From NCBI GenBank assembly GCA_044224605.1, contig JBGAKC010000016.1, positions 35,988 through 99,987 on the forward strand: 64,000 nucleotides of DNA, in the 5' to 3' direction. The notes below the pieces were generated by a model. That model did not search any database, was not told the origin of the DNA, and saw only the letters and a program-made list of their open reading frames with translations. The translations under genes and the position numbers were made by a program. Below, one piece after another: positions 8,411-17,670 of this stretch. Each line of letters opens with the position of its first letter. Positions within the stretch are counted from its first letter, which is position 1. This DNA is from UBA7672 sp044224605 (lineage in GTDB: Bacteria > Pseudomonadota > Alphaproteobacteria > Caulobacterales > Hyphomonadaceae).

Positions 8411-9006
8411 CACGCGTCTCCCACAATTCTGCGAGGTCCCCACCCGAAGAGACCGACGAAGCCGCGTATCGGGCGCCCAGCCTCGGTGGCGACGAGGCAG
8501 ACACATGTCTCCTTGCCGATGGCGCGAGGTTCGTGACGCATGCCGGGTTCGGCGAAGGCGAGATCGCCGCGCTCATAGACACCGAAGTCGTCGGCGTAGG
8601 CTCCCTGCAACACGACGGTCACGTCGCGCCGGCCATGGCCATGCGCCGGCGCCCGCTCCCCGGGATCGAGACGGAGAAAACTCGCCATCGGCACGCCTGC
8701 CGGCGCGGTCTTCACGCCCCAGATGCTTCTGCGCCACTTCATCCCGAGGAGGTCACGCCTGAGATAGGCGTCGAGATGAGCGGGTGATCGGACGGCAGCC
8801 GGCTGGCCGGGCTCGTTCGCGCCGACGTGGCCCCCGCCCGGCAGCTTCTCGAGCATGGCGCCGCCGAGCGCCTCCATCAGCTGCGCATTGCGGCCGCCTT
8901 CTGTGGACAGGGTACGGTGAAGTTCAGCCGCCAGCCGTTCTGCGGGGGGCAGCAGGCCTGCCGCATAGTCGAGCATGAAGGCGGCGTAGGCGTTGTCGTG
9001 GCTCAT
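8410..9006 (-). CDS. ChrR-like cupin protein (anti-sigma-E type) lacking the zinc cysteines
   Basis: 198 residues from the ATG at 9006; MSHDNAYAAFMLDYAAGLLP matches the start of ChrR-type anti-sigma factors. The C-terminal cupin is visible as HGHGRRDVTVVLQG, then GVYERGDLAF and GMRHEP, with the usual metal-binding His residues. In the N-terminal anti-sigma domain the expected H-x3-C-x2-C zinc site reads HRTLSTEGG, with no cysteines. No ECF sigma gene lies next to it, although ChrR is normally paired with one. It may be a divergent anti-sigma factor or a stand-alone cupin. Confidence 0.75.
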   Translation of the reverse strand: MSHDNAYAAFMLDYAAGLLPPAERLAAELHRTLSTEGGRNAQLMEALGGAMLEKLPGGGHVGANEPGQPAAVRSPAHLDAYLRRDLLGMKWRRSIWGVKTAPAGVPMASFLRLDPGERAPAHGHGRRDVTVVLQGAYADDFGVYERGDLAFAEPGMRHEPRAIGKETCVCLVATEAGRPIRGFVGLFGWGPRRIVGDA

Positions 9007-9165
9007 GGCCGGTCTCGATGCAGTCCCGGGGCGGGTCCTGACGCTGATTTCCGACAAGTACGCAAAGCAAACCCGGACGGATCAGGGCTTCGCGGTTGAT
9101 CCACGCCTGTAATCTCCCTAGGTCATAGAGCACGCCCGGTGGCCTTGCCGGGACAAGGGGCATTC

Positions 9166-10170
9166 ATGCGGACCTACGGCAACGTCGTTGAAGCAATCGG
9201 GCGGACGCCGCTGATCAGGCTGCGCAAGGCCTCCGAACTGACGGGCGCCAATATTTACGGCAAGGCGGAGTTCCTAAACCCCGGCCAGTCGGTGAAGGAC
9301 CGCGCCGCGCTCGGCATGATCCGCGACGCCGAGAAATCCGGGCGGCTGAAGCCCGGCGGGGTCATCGTTGAAGGAACCGCCGGCAATACCGGCATTGGCC
9401 TCGCCGTGGTCGGCAATGCCCTTGGCTATCGCACGGTCATCGTGATGCCGCGCACGCAAAGCCAGGAAAAGAAGGATGCGGTCCGTTCGCTCGGCGCAAA
9501 ACTGGTTGAAGTGGACGCGGTGCCCTACGCCAACCCCAACCATTACGTGAAGTATTCCCAACGCCTCGCCGACGAGATGGCGAAGACCGAGCCGCTGGGC
9601 GCCATCTGGGCCAACCAGTTCGACAATGTCGCCAATCGCAATGCGCACTATGAAACGACCGGACCGGAGATCTGGGAACAGACCGGCGGCAAGGTCGACG
9701 GGTTCATCTGCTCGGTCGGGTCGGGCGGAACACTGGGCGGGGTATCCATGGCGCTGAAGGAGCGCAGCAAAAAAGTCCAGATCGGCTTGGCCGATCCGGG
9801 CGGCGCCTCCCTCTTCTCCTACTACAAGACCGGCGAGCTGAAGGCCGAGGGGACATCCGTCACGGAAGGCATCGGCCAGTCGCGCATTACGGCGAACCTG
9901 CAGGGCGTGGAGGTCGACGACGCCTGGCGGATTGATGATGCGGACGCGCTTCGCGTTCTGTTTGACCTTACGAAGAATGAGGGCATGTGCCTGGGCGGCT
10001 CGTCAGGCATCAACGTGATGGGCGCGATCGAACTGGCGAAAAAGCTCGGACCAGGATCGACTGTTGTCACGGTGCTTTGCGATTATGGCAATCGCTACCT
10101 GTCAAAGCTCTACAATGGCGCTTTCCTAAAGGAGAAAGGCCTGCCGGTTCCAGATTGGTATGAAGGTTAG
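9166..10170 (+). CDS. cysK: Cysteine synthase A (O-acetylserine sulfhydrylase)
   Basis: 334 residues, of the longer alphaproteobacterial CysK type. The PLP lysine is Lys44 in NPGQSVKDRAA, the substrate loop is EGTAGNTGIG, and the phosphate-binding loop is SVGSGGTLGG. It converts O-acetylserine and sulfide to cysteine. The start at 9166 has AAGGGG upstream; the frame opens nine codons earlier without a better site. Convergent with the small membrane protein gene, 3 bases apart. Confidence 0.93.
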   Translation: MRTYGNVVEAIGRTPLIRLRKASELTGANIYGKAEFLNPGQSVKDRAALGMIRDAEKSGRLKPGGVIVEGTAGNTGIGLAVVGNALGYRTVIVMPRTQSQEKKDAVRSLGAKLVEVDAVPYANPNHYVKYSQRLADEMAKTEPLGAIWANQFDNVANRNAHYETTGPEIWEQTGGKVDGFICSVGSGGTLGGVSMALKERSKKVQIGLADPGGASLFSYYKTGELKAEGTSVTEGIGQSRITANLQGVEVDDAWRIDDADALRVLFDLTKNEGMCLGGSSGINVMGAIELAKKLGPGSTVVTVLCDYGNRYLSKLYNGAFLKEKGLPVPDWYEG

Positions 10171-10173
10171 GCT

Positions 10174-10431
10174 TCAGCCGAGCAGGCGCGCCACAAGATA
10201 GTAGATGCCGGCCCAGAAACTCACGCAGAATAGCACCACGCCAAGGGTGACTTTCCATGCCGCCCACTTGGGCTCGTCCGCATAGGGATCAGGCGCTTCG
10301 TCGAAGTCGATGTTGAGGGGGTCGCGAACCCGTGAGTCATCCGTTTCGCTGGAGCGATTTAGGGGTGTTGTCCAACCTCTGCGGGTCGTGCCCAACTTTC
10401 CTCCGGGCGGAATGGCGGATGCGTGATTCAT
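10174..10431 (-). CDS. Small membrane protein, single C-terminal helix
   Basis: 85 residues. The first 55 are polar and acidic near DFDEAPDPYADEP, followed by one membrane helix (VTLGVVLFCVSFWAGIYYLV) and a short ARLLG end. No family recognised. The topology suggests a tail-anchored inner membrane protein with a cytoplasmic N-terminus. A perfect 6-bp inverted repeat lies just before its start. Confidence 0.6.
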   Translation of the reverse strand: MNHASAIPPGGKLGTTRRGWTTPLNRSSETDDSRVRDPLNIDFDEAPDPYADEPKWAAWKVTLGVVLFCVSFWAGIYYLVARLLG

Positions 10432-10439
10432 TTCACTCT

Positions 10440-10455
10440 TCAGACTAACGTCTGA
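10440..10455. promoter_or_regulatory. Inverted repeat upstream of the small membrane protein gene
   Basis: TCAGAC-TAAC-GTCTGA, 6-bp arms with a 4-base spacer, ends 9 bases before the ATG of the minus-strand gene at 10431. It could be an operator over the leader or a hairpin in the mRNA close to the ribosome binding site. No known regulator motif recognised. Confidence 0.35.
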
Positions 10456-10641
10456 CCTTTGCGTCTGCCCCTTAACAATCCTTCAATCGCGAGTGCGGCA
10501 CTGGCGGGAATAGCAAGAAATTCATGCCACTAGCTAAAGACTTGGCGGACGCGGCGATCGACCGCGCCCCTGTGGACAAAAATGCGTCGGCGCCGGAACG
10601 GGTTCCGGCCCCTTAACGCGAATCAATATGAGGAATGTGGC

Positions 10642-11334
10642 CTAGTAAGCGCCAAGGCCCAACAGGACGACCGGGATCGCCATGAAGAGGATCTTGATGT
10701 CCTGCCAGATCGACCAGGTTTTCACGTACTGGACGTCGTACGCGATGCGCTCGGGATAGGTCAGCTTGTTGCGGCCTTTCACCTGCCACAGGCCCAGCAC
10801 GCCAGGACGCACGGCCGTGTAATAGGGATAGTCCGCTCCGTACCGGTGGATTTCACCTGACGTGACCGGGCGGGGCCCGATTACCGACATCTCGCCGCGA
10901 ACGATGTTCAGCAACTGCGGAAGCTCATCCAGGCTGCTTTTGCGGAGGAAACGGCCCAGCAGCGTGACGCGCGGATCGTTCTTGAGCTTCTGGAATTCAG
11001 CCCATTCGGCGGCAGCTTCCGGGTCGGTCGCAAGCAGCTGCTCGAGACGTGCGGCTGCGTCCACACGCATCGTACGGAATTTGTAAACCGTGAAGGTGCG
11101 GCCATCGCGGCCGACGCGCAGCTGGCGGAACAGCGCTGGACCAGGATCAGAGATCTTGAGGGCCACGTAAATCAGGAGCAGCACCGGCGCGGCCAGGGCG
11201 AGCACTGTGAACGTGAGAACAAGGTCCATCGCGCGCTTCAGAGCGCTGGAATTAACCTGATGGATCGCGCCCGCGGGAGGACTGCCACTCCAGGCGCCGA
11301 ATCGATCGGCTTCAACGCCGCTACCGTTTTTCAT
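10642..11334 (-). CDS. Priming sugar transferase (ExoY/WcaJ-type, bacterial sugar transferase family)
   Basis: 230 residues from the ATG at 11334. After one membrane helix (AMDLVLTFTVLALAAPVLLL), the bacterial sugar transferase core shows YKFRTMRVDA, LRKSSLDELPQLLNI and GEMSVIGPRPV, the catalytic and undecaprenyl-phosphate motifs. It transfers a sugar-1-phosphate to undecaprenyl phosphate to start an exopolysaccharide repeat unit. Without the extra N-terminal helices of WcaJ, it resembles ExoY in size. It is the first enzyme of the polysaccharide locus that continues at 13.9-26.5 kb. Confidence 0.9.
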   Translation of the reverse strand: MKNGSGVEADRFGAWSGSPPAGAIHQVNSSALKRAMDLVLTFTVLALAAPVLLLIYVALKISDPGPALFRQLRVGRDGRTFTVYKFRTMRVDAAARLEQLLATDPEAAAEWAEFQKLKNDPRVTLLGRFLRKSSLDELPQLLNIVRGEMSVIGPRPVTSGEIHRYGADYPYYTAVRPGVLGLWQVKGRNKLTYPERIAYDVQYVKTWSIWQDIKILFMAIPVVLLGLGAY

Positions 11335-11852
11335 AACCACCACACCCTCGTCCGGCCCCAGAACCGGACACCCAAGTACGCAATCCCCGGACCAACATGC
11401 GTTGGCCGGAACCTGCCTCTCGCGCCCTTCCTCCAAGGGCCGACAGATTGGTGCTGCGTATGCCCGGACCGCCTGCATCATCCCCAACAGGCGAGTTGTC
11501 CGGCCCCACCTTCCCGAATCAGGAGAAGTAACAGCCCGTTAACAAACAGAACGCCTTTACTGCACCGCAAACAACCCCCTTCGCTCAGTGCGCGAGTTTA
11601 ATTTGCAGTGCTCGTTCAGTGGTTTTGAAAGCGGAATGGTGTCCGCTTCCGGGACACTGGCGGCTTCGTATTGCTGCGCCGCACAAGGGACAAAACCGAC
11701 CCTCCCCCTCGTGGGGAATGCGACACGTCGCGCGGTCCGGCGCCGGCAAACTGAGATGCGAAAAACTCTCCCGAGCATTGCCTTGCCCCTGCTGACAGCT
11801 CTGGCTAGGTGAACCCCTGACTAGTCCTCAAAGCCACGGAGTCGGCGCCACG
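11335..11852. other. 518-bp gene-free stretch before sseA
   Basis: No convincing gene: a 74-codon frame at 11588-11812 has no ribosome binding site or protein-like composition. It holds a GTAA-N7-TTAAC word at 11528-11543, one mismatch from a CtrA box, and the hairpin GTGTCC/GGACAC at 11639-11657. It must contain the promoters of the sugar transferase and sseA genes. Confidence 0.5.
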
Positions 11853-12716
11853 ATGGTCGCCCGTTTCACGCCGGAGAAACCGATTGTCTCCGCCGACTGG
11901 TTGAGGTCGCATCTCAACGCACCCGATGTGCGCGTGCTCGATTGCACCTACTTCATGCCGGGCTCGCCGCAGACCGGAAAGCAGGTCTACGACGCGCACC
12001 ACATTCCTGGCGCGCGCTTCTTCGACATCGACGACATCGCCGACACCACGTCCTCCCTGCCCCACATGCTGCCTTCGCCGGAGAAGTTCTCCTCGCGCGT
12101 CCGCAAGCTCGGTCTTGGCGATGGGCATCGCATCATCTGCTACGACCAGAACGGCTTCCTCGCTTCGGCGCGTGTGTGGTGGACGTTCCGCGTGATGGGC
12201 CATGGCGATGTCGCCGTGCTCGATGGCGGCTTCAATGCATGGCGCGCCGCAGGCGGCGCTGTTGAAGACCTGCCGCCGCACTTCCATGCGGATCGTCACT
12301 TCACCGTGCGCCCGCGCCGCGATCTTGTACGCGATATCGAGCAAATGAAATCCACGCTGGCAGCGAAATCCGCGCAGGTCGTTGATGCGCGCTCCGTCGG
12401 CCGCTTCCGCGGCGAACTGGATGAACCGCGCCCCGGCTTGCGCAAGGGCCACATGCCGGGATCTCTCAACGTCCCCTTCGGCGAATTGATCGCGCCTGAC
12501 GGCCGCATGAAGTCCGAAAGCGAGATCAGGGCCGTGTTCGAGAAGGCTGGCGTTGATTTGTCGAAGCCGATCATCAATTCATGCGGCTCAGGCGTCACCG
12601 CCTCCATACTTGCGCTGGCGCAGTCGGTCGCGGGCCATGATGACGGCGCTGTCTACGACGGCTCCTGGAGCGAATGGGGCAAACCCGAGAGCGGCGCGCC
12701 CGTCGGAACAGGCTGA
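11853..12716 (+). CDS. sseA: 3-mercaptopyruvate / thiosulfate sulfurtransferase
   Basis: 287 residues in two rhodanese domains. The N-terminal domain is inactive in appearance, and the C-terminal active loop CGSGVTAS holds the catalytic Cys at about residue 244. The CG[ST]GVT loop is the mercaptopyruvate type, distinct from the CRxGxR/T loop of thiosulfate sulfurtransferases. It moves sulfane sulfur from mercaptopyruvate to acceptors such as cyanide or thiols. It ends 3 bases before metC, so the two sulfur amino-acid genes form an operon. Confidence 0.9.
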   Translation: MVARFTPEKPIVSADWLRSHLNAPDVRVLDCTYFMPGSPQTGKQVYDAHHIPGARFFDIDDIADTTSSLPHMLPSPEKFSSRVRKLGLGDGHRIICYDQNGFLASARVWWTFRVMGHGDVAVLDGGFNAWRAAGGAVEDLPPHFHADRHFTVRPRRDLVRDIEQMKSTLAAKSAQVVDARSVGRFRGELDEPRPGLRKGHMPGSLNVPFGELIAPDGRMKSESEIRAVFEKAGVDLSKPIINSCGSGVTASILALAQSVAGHDDGAVYDGSWSEWGKPESGAPVGTG

Positions 12717-12719
12717 GCC

Positions 12720-13901
12720 ATGGCCGTGGACTCGGACAAGGGCGGGAAGAACAAGCGCAAACTCGGCACGCGCCTCACTCACGCCGGTCGTGACCGCAAG
12801 CTTACCCTCGGCGGCGTGAACCCGGTCGTACAGCGTGCTTCCACCGTCATCGTCGAGAGCGCCAGCAAGCTGTTCGAGCCAGGCGGCTGGACCTATGGCC
12901 GCCACGGCACTGCGACGCACGAAGCCCTGAAGCAGGCGCTGGTCGAGATCGAGGACGCGCAGCATTGCGCGCTCGTCGCGTCGGGCCTTCTCGCCTGCAC
13001 TGTCCCCTTCCTCGCCTTCGCCGAAGCCGGCAGCCATGTTCTGGTCGGCGACAATGTCTACGGCCCTACGCGCCGCTGGTGTGATCGCACGATGAGCCGC
13101 TGGGGCTGCGAGACGGAATACTATGATCCCACGATCGGCGCCGGGATCGAGAAACTGATCCGCCCGAACACAAAGATGATCTTCGCCGAAAGCCCCGGCT
13201 CGATGACGTTCGAGGTCATGGACGCGCCTGCAATCGCGGCGGTCGCGAAACCGCGCAACATCGTCACCGTGATGGACAACACATGGAGCGGCGGCGTTTT
13301 CTACAAGCCGCTCGATCTCGGCTTCGATATCTCGGTGCAAGCCAACACCAAGTATGTCAGCGGCGGCGCTGATGCGCTCAACGGCGCCATCTTCACCAAC
13401 CGCGAAGCGCTGATCGCGCGTCTCAAGGAGACAATCGCCGACCTCGGCATCAACGTCGCCCCCGACGACGCCTATGCCGTGCTCCGCGGCGCGCGATCGC
13501 TCGCGATGCGGATGGAGAGGCATCAGACATCCGCGCTCGAGGTTGCCCGCTGGCTGAAGACGCATCCGTCCGTCAAGCGCGTTCTTCATCCGGCGCTTGA
13601 GCATGATCCCGGACACGCCCTGTGGAAGCGCGACTTTTCCGGTTCCTCAGGCCTCTTCGGCATCGTGCTCAGGCCGTCGTCGACGAAACAGGTGCATGCC
13701 TTCCTGGACGCGCTCGAACTCTTCGGCCTTGGATTTTCGTACGGCGGCTTCGAGAGCCTCGCAATTCACTGCGATCCCCAGCTCAAGCGCACGGCTGTCA
13801 AACCAGCCTATGGCGGCCCGCTGATCCGGCTCAGCGTGGGTCTCGAGGATTCGTCAGATCTGATCGCCGATCTCGATCAGGCTCTGAAACAGCTCGGCTG
13901 A
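12720..13901 (+). CDS. metC: Cystathionine beta-lyase (PLP, Cys/Met metabolism family)
   Basis: 393 residues of the Cys/Met metabolism PLP family. It has YGRHGTATHEAL near the N-terminus, VMDNTWSGGVFYKPL with the PLP-ring Asp, and the Schiff-base Lys in QANTKYVSGG. The closing segment GGFESLAI resembles the MetC branch more than MetB. It cleaves cystathionine to homocysteine, pyruvate and ammonia. It starts 3 bases after sseA. Confidence 0.85.
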   Translation: MAVDSDKGGKNKRKLGTRLTHAGRDRKLTLGGVNPVVQRASTVIVESASKLFEPGGWTYGRHGTATHEALKQALVEIEDAQHCALVASGLLACTVPFLAFAEAGSHVLVGDNVYGPTRRWCDRTMSRWGCETEYYDPTIGAGIEKLIRPNTKMIFAESPGSMTFEVMDAPAIAAVAKPRNIVTVMDNTWSGGVFYKPLDLGFDISVQANTKYVSGGADALNGAIFTNREALIARLKETIADLGINVAPDDAYAVLRGARSLAMRMERHQTSALEVARWLKTHPSVKRVLHPALEHDPGHALWKRDFSGSSGLFGIVLRPSSTKQVHAFLDALELFGLGFSYGGFESLAIHCDPQLKRTAVKPAYGGPLIRLSVGLEDSSDLIADLDQALKQLG

Positions 13902-13907
13902 AAGAGA

Positions 13908-13939
13908 GAACGCCCCGCACCCGAAGATGCGGAGCGTTC
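13908..13939. terminator. Convergent terminator between metC and the BY-kinase gene
   Basis: GAACGC and CCGCA pair with TGCGG and GCGTTC around an 8-base loop, with one internal mismatch. It lies between two convergent stops, and CCCTTT follows on the plus side. Confidence 0.6.
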
Positions 13940-13960
13940 CCTTTGCCCCTCAGCAACTTG

Positions 13961-16258
13961 CTATTCGTGATAGTACTTCGCGTACGCCTTGTAGTTGGCG
14001 CTCGTGTAGCCCGTGTGTGCGCGTTTGCGCAGGTCGACGAAGGTGAGCACGACGCCCGCGATGTTGGCGTGGAAGTCACGCAGAATTTTCATCGTCTCGC
14101 GCAGCGTCCCGCGACCGGTCTTGCGCCAGCGCGTCGCCACGACCACCTGATCGACCTTTGACGTCACTACGCGGGTCTCGGCCATCAGCAGGATCGGGCC
14201 GGTGTCGATGATGATCAGATCGTAGGACTGCTGCAGCATGTTGAGCAGCGCATCGAACGCGCGGCTGCCGAACACGTCCCGTGGGGTGTGCTTGCGATCC
14301 GACAGCGGCAACACATGCAGGCCCGTCTGTTCGTCCGTCTGCACGGCGTCGGCCAGACGGGCCTCGCCGAACAGATATTCGAGCAGGCCGGCGTCCGCCT
14401 TGACGCCCGACACTTCGGTCAGCTGGCGCAAGCGAATGTCGCCATCTATGACGATCGTCTTTGTTCCCGACATGGCGGCCATACGGCCCAGACAATAAGT
14501 CATGCTCGTCTTGCCTTCGCTCGGCAGCGAGGAAACGACGGCGACGGTTTTCGCGGCCTTGTCGATGTCAGCAAACATGATCGAGGCGCGCAGGTGCCGG
14601 AACGCCTCAGCAAAGCCGGAATGCGGCTTCTCGACGAGATAGTCCGCAGGTTTGACCTTCGACTTGGTGAAATTGCCGGCGGCCGGCAGCAGCGGGATCT
14701 GGCCGATATAGGGGGCGCCGGACACCTGCTCGACCTCTTCGGGCGAGGACAGGTAGTTGTCGAGCAACTCCATCACCAGACCGACGAACCCGGCCAGTGC
14801 GAGGCCAAGCATGAAGCCGAGCGCCAGGTTGAGGCCGGTGTTGGGCGAGCTCGGCCCCAGCGGCGTCGGCGCATAGCTGTCGATCACGGCGTCGGCGGCA
14901 GTGATGCCCTCGAGTTCGCCGGTTTCCTTGAACCGGCTGTTGAACTCGTCGAACAGGGCGCGGGTCGCCTCAGCGTCGCGCTCGAGCGCAGCCTGTTCCA
15001 CGCCAGCGCGGTTGTTCGCGGCGAGTTCGCCTTTCGAACGGTTCAGGCTGCCCTGGAGGCTGGCGACGCGTTCACGCGCGATGATCACTTCCTGGCCGAG
15101 CGAGGAGGCGATGCGCTGCAGTTCGGCGCCGATCTGACGCTCGTTGTCCTGCTCTTCCGCCATCACTTTCTGGTATTCGGGATGCTTCTCGCCATACTTG
15201 CGGATGACGTCGGCCTTGCGGGCGGACAGCGTTGTCTGCTGGGCGCGCAGGTTGTTGATCGCCTGCGAGCTTTGGGCTTCCGCGATTGTATCGATGCCGC
15301 CGCCTGCGCGCATCTGCTTGTCGAGGTTCTGCAGGCGCGCGTTCTTGGTGGCGTACTCGGCCTGGGCTTGCGTAAGCTGGGCGTTGATTTCGCGGATCGT
15401 CTGCTCGGTCAGCGTGCTGTCGCCCGAGCGCAGCAGACCGCTGGCGGCGCGGTGGGCTTCCACCTTGCTCTCGGCGTCACGCAGCTCCTCACGGAGGATC
15501 GACAGGCGGTCGTTCAGCCATTCCTGGGCGCGACGCGTCGCCTCGAACTTTGTCTCAAGCTGGTTCTCAAGATAGGCCTCGGCCAGCGTGTTGGCGAGCG
15601 TCGCCGCCATCTTCGCGTTGCCGCTACGCGCATTGATCTCGATGATGTAGGTTGAACCCAGACGGGCGACGCTGACGGCGCCGCGCACTGCGTCGACGAC
15701 CCGATCCATCGTTGCTTTCTCGGCATCAAGCGCTTCGGGCGATCCCGGGGCTGGCGGCGGCGGAGCGGCCTCAGTCTTTGATTGGCCGAACGGCATCAAC
15801 CCCTTGAAGAAGGACTTCACCTGATCGATGCGTTGGCTCAACTCGCTCGGCTTGCGCAGCGCGCCGTTGAAGTCGGGATTCTTGGTCAGGTCGAGGCGTT
15901 GGACGACCTTGCTGATGAGCGAGCGGCTGCGGAGGACTTCGGCCTCGGTGTCGATCACGGCCGTGTTGGCGGGCATGCCAGAGAGAACAGCGCCGATGTC
16001 GACGACCTTCTCGTTGCGCATGTTCACGATCACACGCGACGACGCCGTATAGGACGGCTTCAGCTGAAATGAATACAGCGCCACGGCGGCGAAGGTCAGG
16101 ACAAACACAGCCGCCATCAGGCTGAGGCGACGCCGCACAGCGCGGATGACGCGCTGCACGGAGATCACGTTTTCAGCTTCCGCCGCGATCGGTGGGGGCA
16201 TCGGCGCCCCGCCCCGCGGATAGCCCGTCGTAACGTCCAGGGGATAGACCTTGTTCAA
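13961..16258 (-). CDS. Wzz/GumC-type chain-length protein fused to BY-type tyrosine autokinase
   Basis: 765 residues. A Wzz domain with flanking membrane helices (about 47-64 and 470-495) encloses a long coiled-coil periplasmic part. The C-terminal kinase has Walker A SSLPSEGKTS (Lys583), Walker A' VIDGD (about 603) and Walker B LIIIDTG (about 683). The last 15 residues hold five tyrosines (751, 756, 759, 762, 763), the usual autophosphorylation cluster. Such proteins set polymer length and couple Wzy polymerisation to Wza export in the inner membrane. Followed by the priming transferase on the same strand beyond sseA-metC, which run the other way. Confidence 0.93.
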   Translation of the reverse strand: MNKVYPLDVTTGYPRGGAPMPPPIAAEAENVISVQRVIRAVRRRLSLMAAVFVLTFAAVALYSFQLKPSYTASSRVIVNMRNEKVVDIGAVLSGMPANTAVIDTEAEVLRSRSLISKVVQRLDLTKNPDFNGALRKPSELSQRIDQVKSFFKGLMPFGQSKTEAAPPPPAPGSPEALDAEKATMDRVVDAVRGAVSVARLGSTYIIEINARSGNAKMAATLANTLAEAYLENQLETKFEATRRAQEWLNDRLSILREELRDAESKVEAHRAASGLLRSGDSTLTEQTIREINAQLTQAQAEYATKNARLQNLDKQMRAGGGIDTIAEAQSSQAINNLRAQQTTLSARKADVIRKYGEKHPEYQKVMAEEQDNERQIGAELQRIASSLGQEVIIARERVASLQGSLNRSKGELAANNRAGVEQAALERDAEATRALFDEFNSRFKETGELEGITAADAVIDSYAPTPLGPSSPNTGLNLALGFMLGLALAGFVGLVMELLDNYLSSPEEVEQVSGAPYIGQIPLLPAAGNFTKSKVKPADYLVEKPHSGFAEAFRHLRASIMFADIDKAAKTVAVVSSLPSEGKTSMTYCLGRMAAMSGTKTIVIDGDIRLRQLTEVSGVKADAGLLEYLFGEARLADAVQTDEQTGLHVLPLSDRKHTPRDVFGSRAFDALLNMLQQSYDLIIIDTGPILLMAETRVVTSKVDQVVVATRWRKTGRGTLRETMKILRDFHANIAGVVLTFVDLRKRAHTGYTSANYKAYAKYYHE

Positions 16259-16303
16259 CGGACTTCTCCAGTTGCGTTCTTATCGCGGCCGTCTTCGCGC
16301 GGC

Positions 16304-17542
16304 CTACGGGTAGAGCCTGATCGACGCGCTGAACACGTTCACATCGATGTCTTGCGGCGTCGCGCCGGAGGTTTCGCGGGAATTCAGGCGATAGCCGAGG
16401 TCGAGGTGGGCGTGCTTGTTGAGCTTATACACCACGCCGGCCCGCACTTCACGCGTTTCGTCGGAACGCTGGAAGCCCGGGAAGGCTGCAGAGGCTTCGT
16501 AATCCGAGTCGCCGAAACCGAATTGTCCGTACAGCAGCAGGTTGCGGAACAGCTCGTGGTCCGCGCGCACCGAGAAACGGCGGTATTCGGCAGAGGTTGA
16601 CTGCAGGATCCCCGGGTCGTTGATCCCGGCGCTGCCCGAGAACGTGACCGTGGTCAGTTCGGTCGGGAACCACTGCACCAGGGCGTTCAGGCTGAGGCCG
16701 TCGGTGTCGGACTCGGTCGGCGAATCCTTTTCATTCTTCACGCTACCGACCGAGACCTCGCCGGAGAACGGAGCGGCAAGCTCGAAATTGACGCCAGCCT
16801 GGATCGAGGTCTGCTTAGCGTCCCGGTTGGCGGCCAAGTCGTAGCTGGATTCGGTCTGGCGGGCCTGCACGAAGACCGCAAGATCAGGTGAAACAGCGTA
16901 AGACGCCCGGGCGCGGATATAGGTGTCGGTCACATCGCGATAGTTGAAGAATGACTGATAGTCGTTCTCACGCGTGCCGATACCGGCTTCGAATTGCAGG
17001 CGGTCGGAACGGTAGGTGCCGGAAATGTCGGCGCCTAGGTAATCGTCCTGAGCGGGCTCGGGAGCGTTCTGGCTCGCCGGCTCGAAGCGCTGTTCGGTGT
17101 CGTGACCGCCCTCGACGCTCAGATTGATGCGGAAATTGCGCACGACATCGAGGCGACCGCGCAGATAGGCGTTGTAGTCGGTCGTCGTTTCGCTGTCGAA
17201 GTCCTTGTACTCGGAGTGATCGACCACCAAGCCGGCCATGAGCGAGTGAACCGTCCAGTTGGAGCGCGCCTCAACGGCCGGGCGGATGCGATAGATGAGG
17301 CCATCCTGCTCGTTGATCGGCTGATAGAAGACGTTGTCGTTCGTTTCGATACCGGCCGTGAGGCTCGAAATGATGTCGAAAGACCCCGCATGGATCACCT
17401 CCGGGTCGTATTCCTGTTGCTGACGCTCTGTCACCGCCGTGTATCGGCCGCGCAGAAACGGATTGTCCTGGGCCGAAGCCATCGGGGCGACAATGACGGC
17501 CAGCGCCGAAGTGGCCAGGAGATGCTTAATTCCGATCTTCAT
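16304..17542 (-). CDS. Outer-membrane beta-barrel protein of the polysaccharide locus
   Basis: 412 residues. The signal peptide ends ...PMASAQ at residue 25. The rest is a series of amphipathic strands alternating aromatic and polar residues, ending in SIRLYP, close to an outer-membrane C-terminal strand. It resembles the outer-membrane barrels found beside GumC/BY-kinase genes. Role in secretion or as a surface scaffold is inference. It lies 45 bases before the kinase gene on the same strand. Confidence 0.75.
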   Translation of the reverse strand: MKIGIKHLLATSALAVIVAPMASAQDNPFLRGRYTAVTERQQQEYDPEVIHAGSFDIISSLTAGIETNDNVFYQPINEQDGLIYRIRPAVEARSNWTVHSLMAGLVVDHSEYKDFDSETTTDYNAYLRGRLDVVRNFRINLSVEGGHDTEQRFEPASQNAPEPAQDDYLGADISGTYRSDRLQFEAGIGTRENDYQSFFNYRDVTDTYIRARASYAVSPDLAVFVQARQTESSYDLAANRDAKQTSIQAGVNFELAAPFSGEVSVGSVKNEKDSPTESDTDGLSLNALVQWFPTELTTVTFSGSAGINDPGILQSTSAEYRRFSVRADHELFRNLLLYGQFGFGDSDYEASAAFPGFQRSDETREVRAGVVYKLNKHAHLDLGYRLNSRETSGATPQDIDVNVFSASIRLYP

Positions 17543-17670
17543 TGGCTTTCACCTTTTGTGGGCCGAACCGTTTCACTACGCGGGAAGCAAGATCGAGGCC
17601 GGAGCCCGGCCCCTCTCGCTTGCTGGTTGAATCGAAGATCGTGTTCCAGCACGCGACAGGCTGCACCCGT

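Noticed and set aside
11588..11812. 74-codon frame in the gene-free stretch before sseA
   Set aside because: No ribosome binding site, no hydrophobic or domain pattern, and composition like the flanking spacer.
14288..15655. 455-codon plus-strand frame within the BY-kinase gene
   Set aside because: Antisense shadow of the Wzz coiled-coil part.
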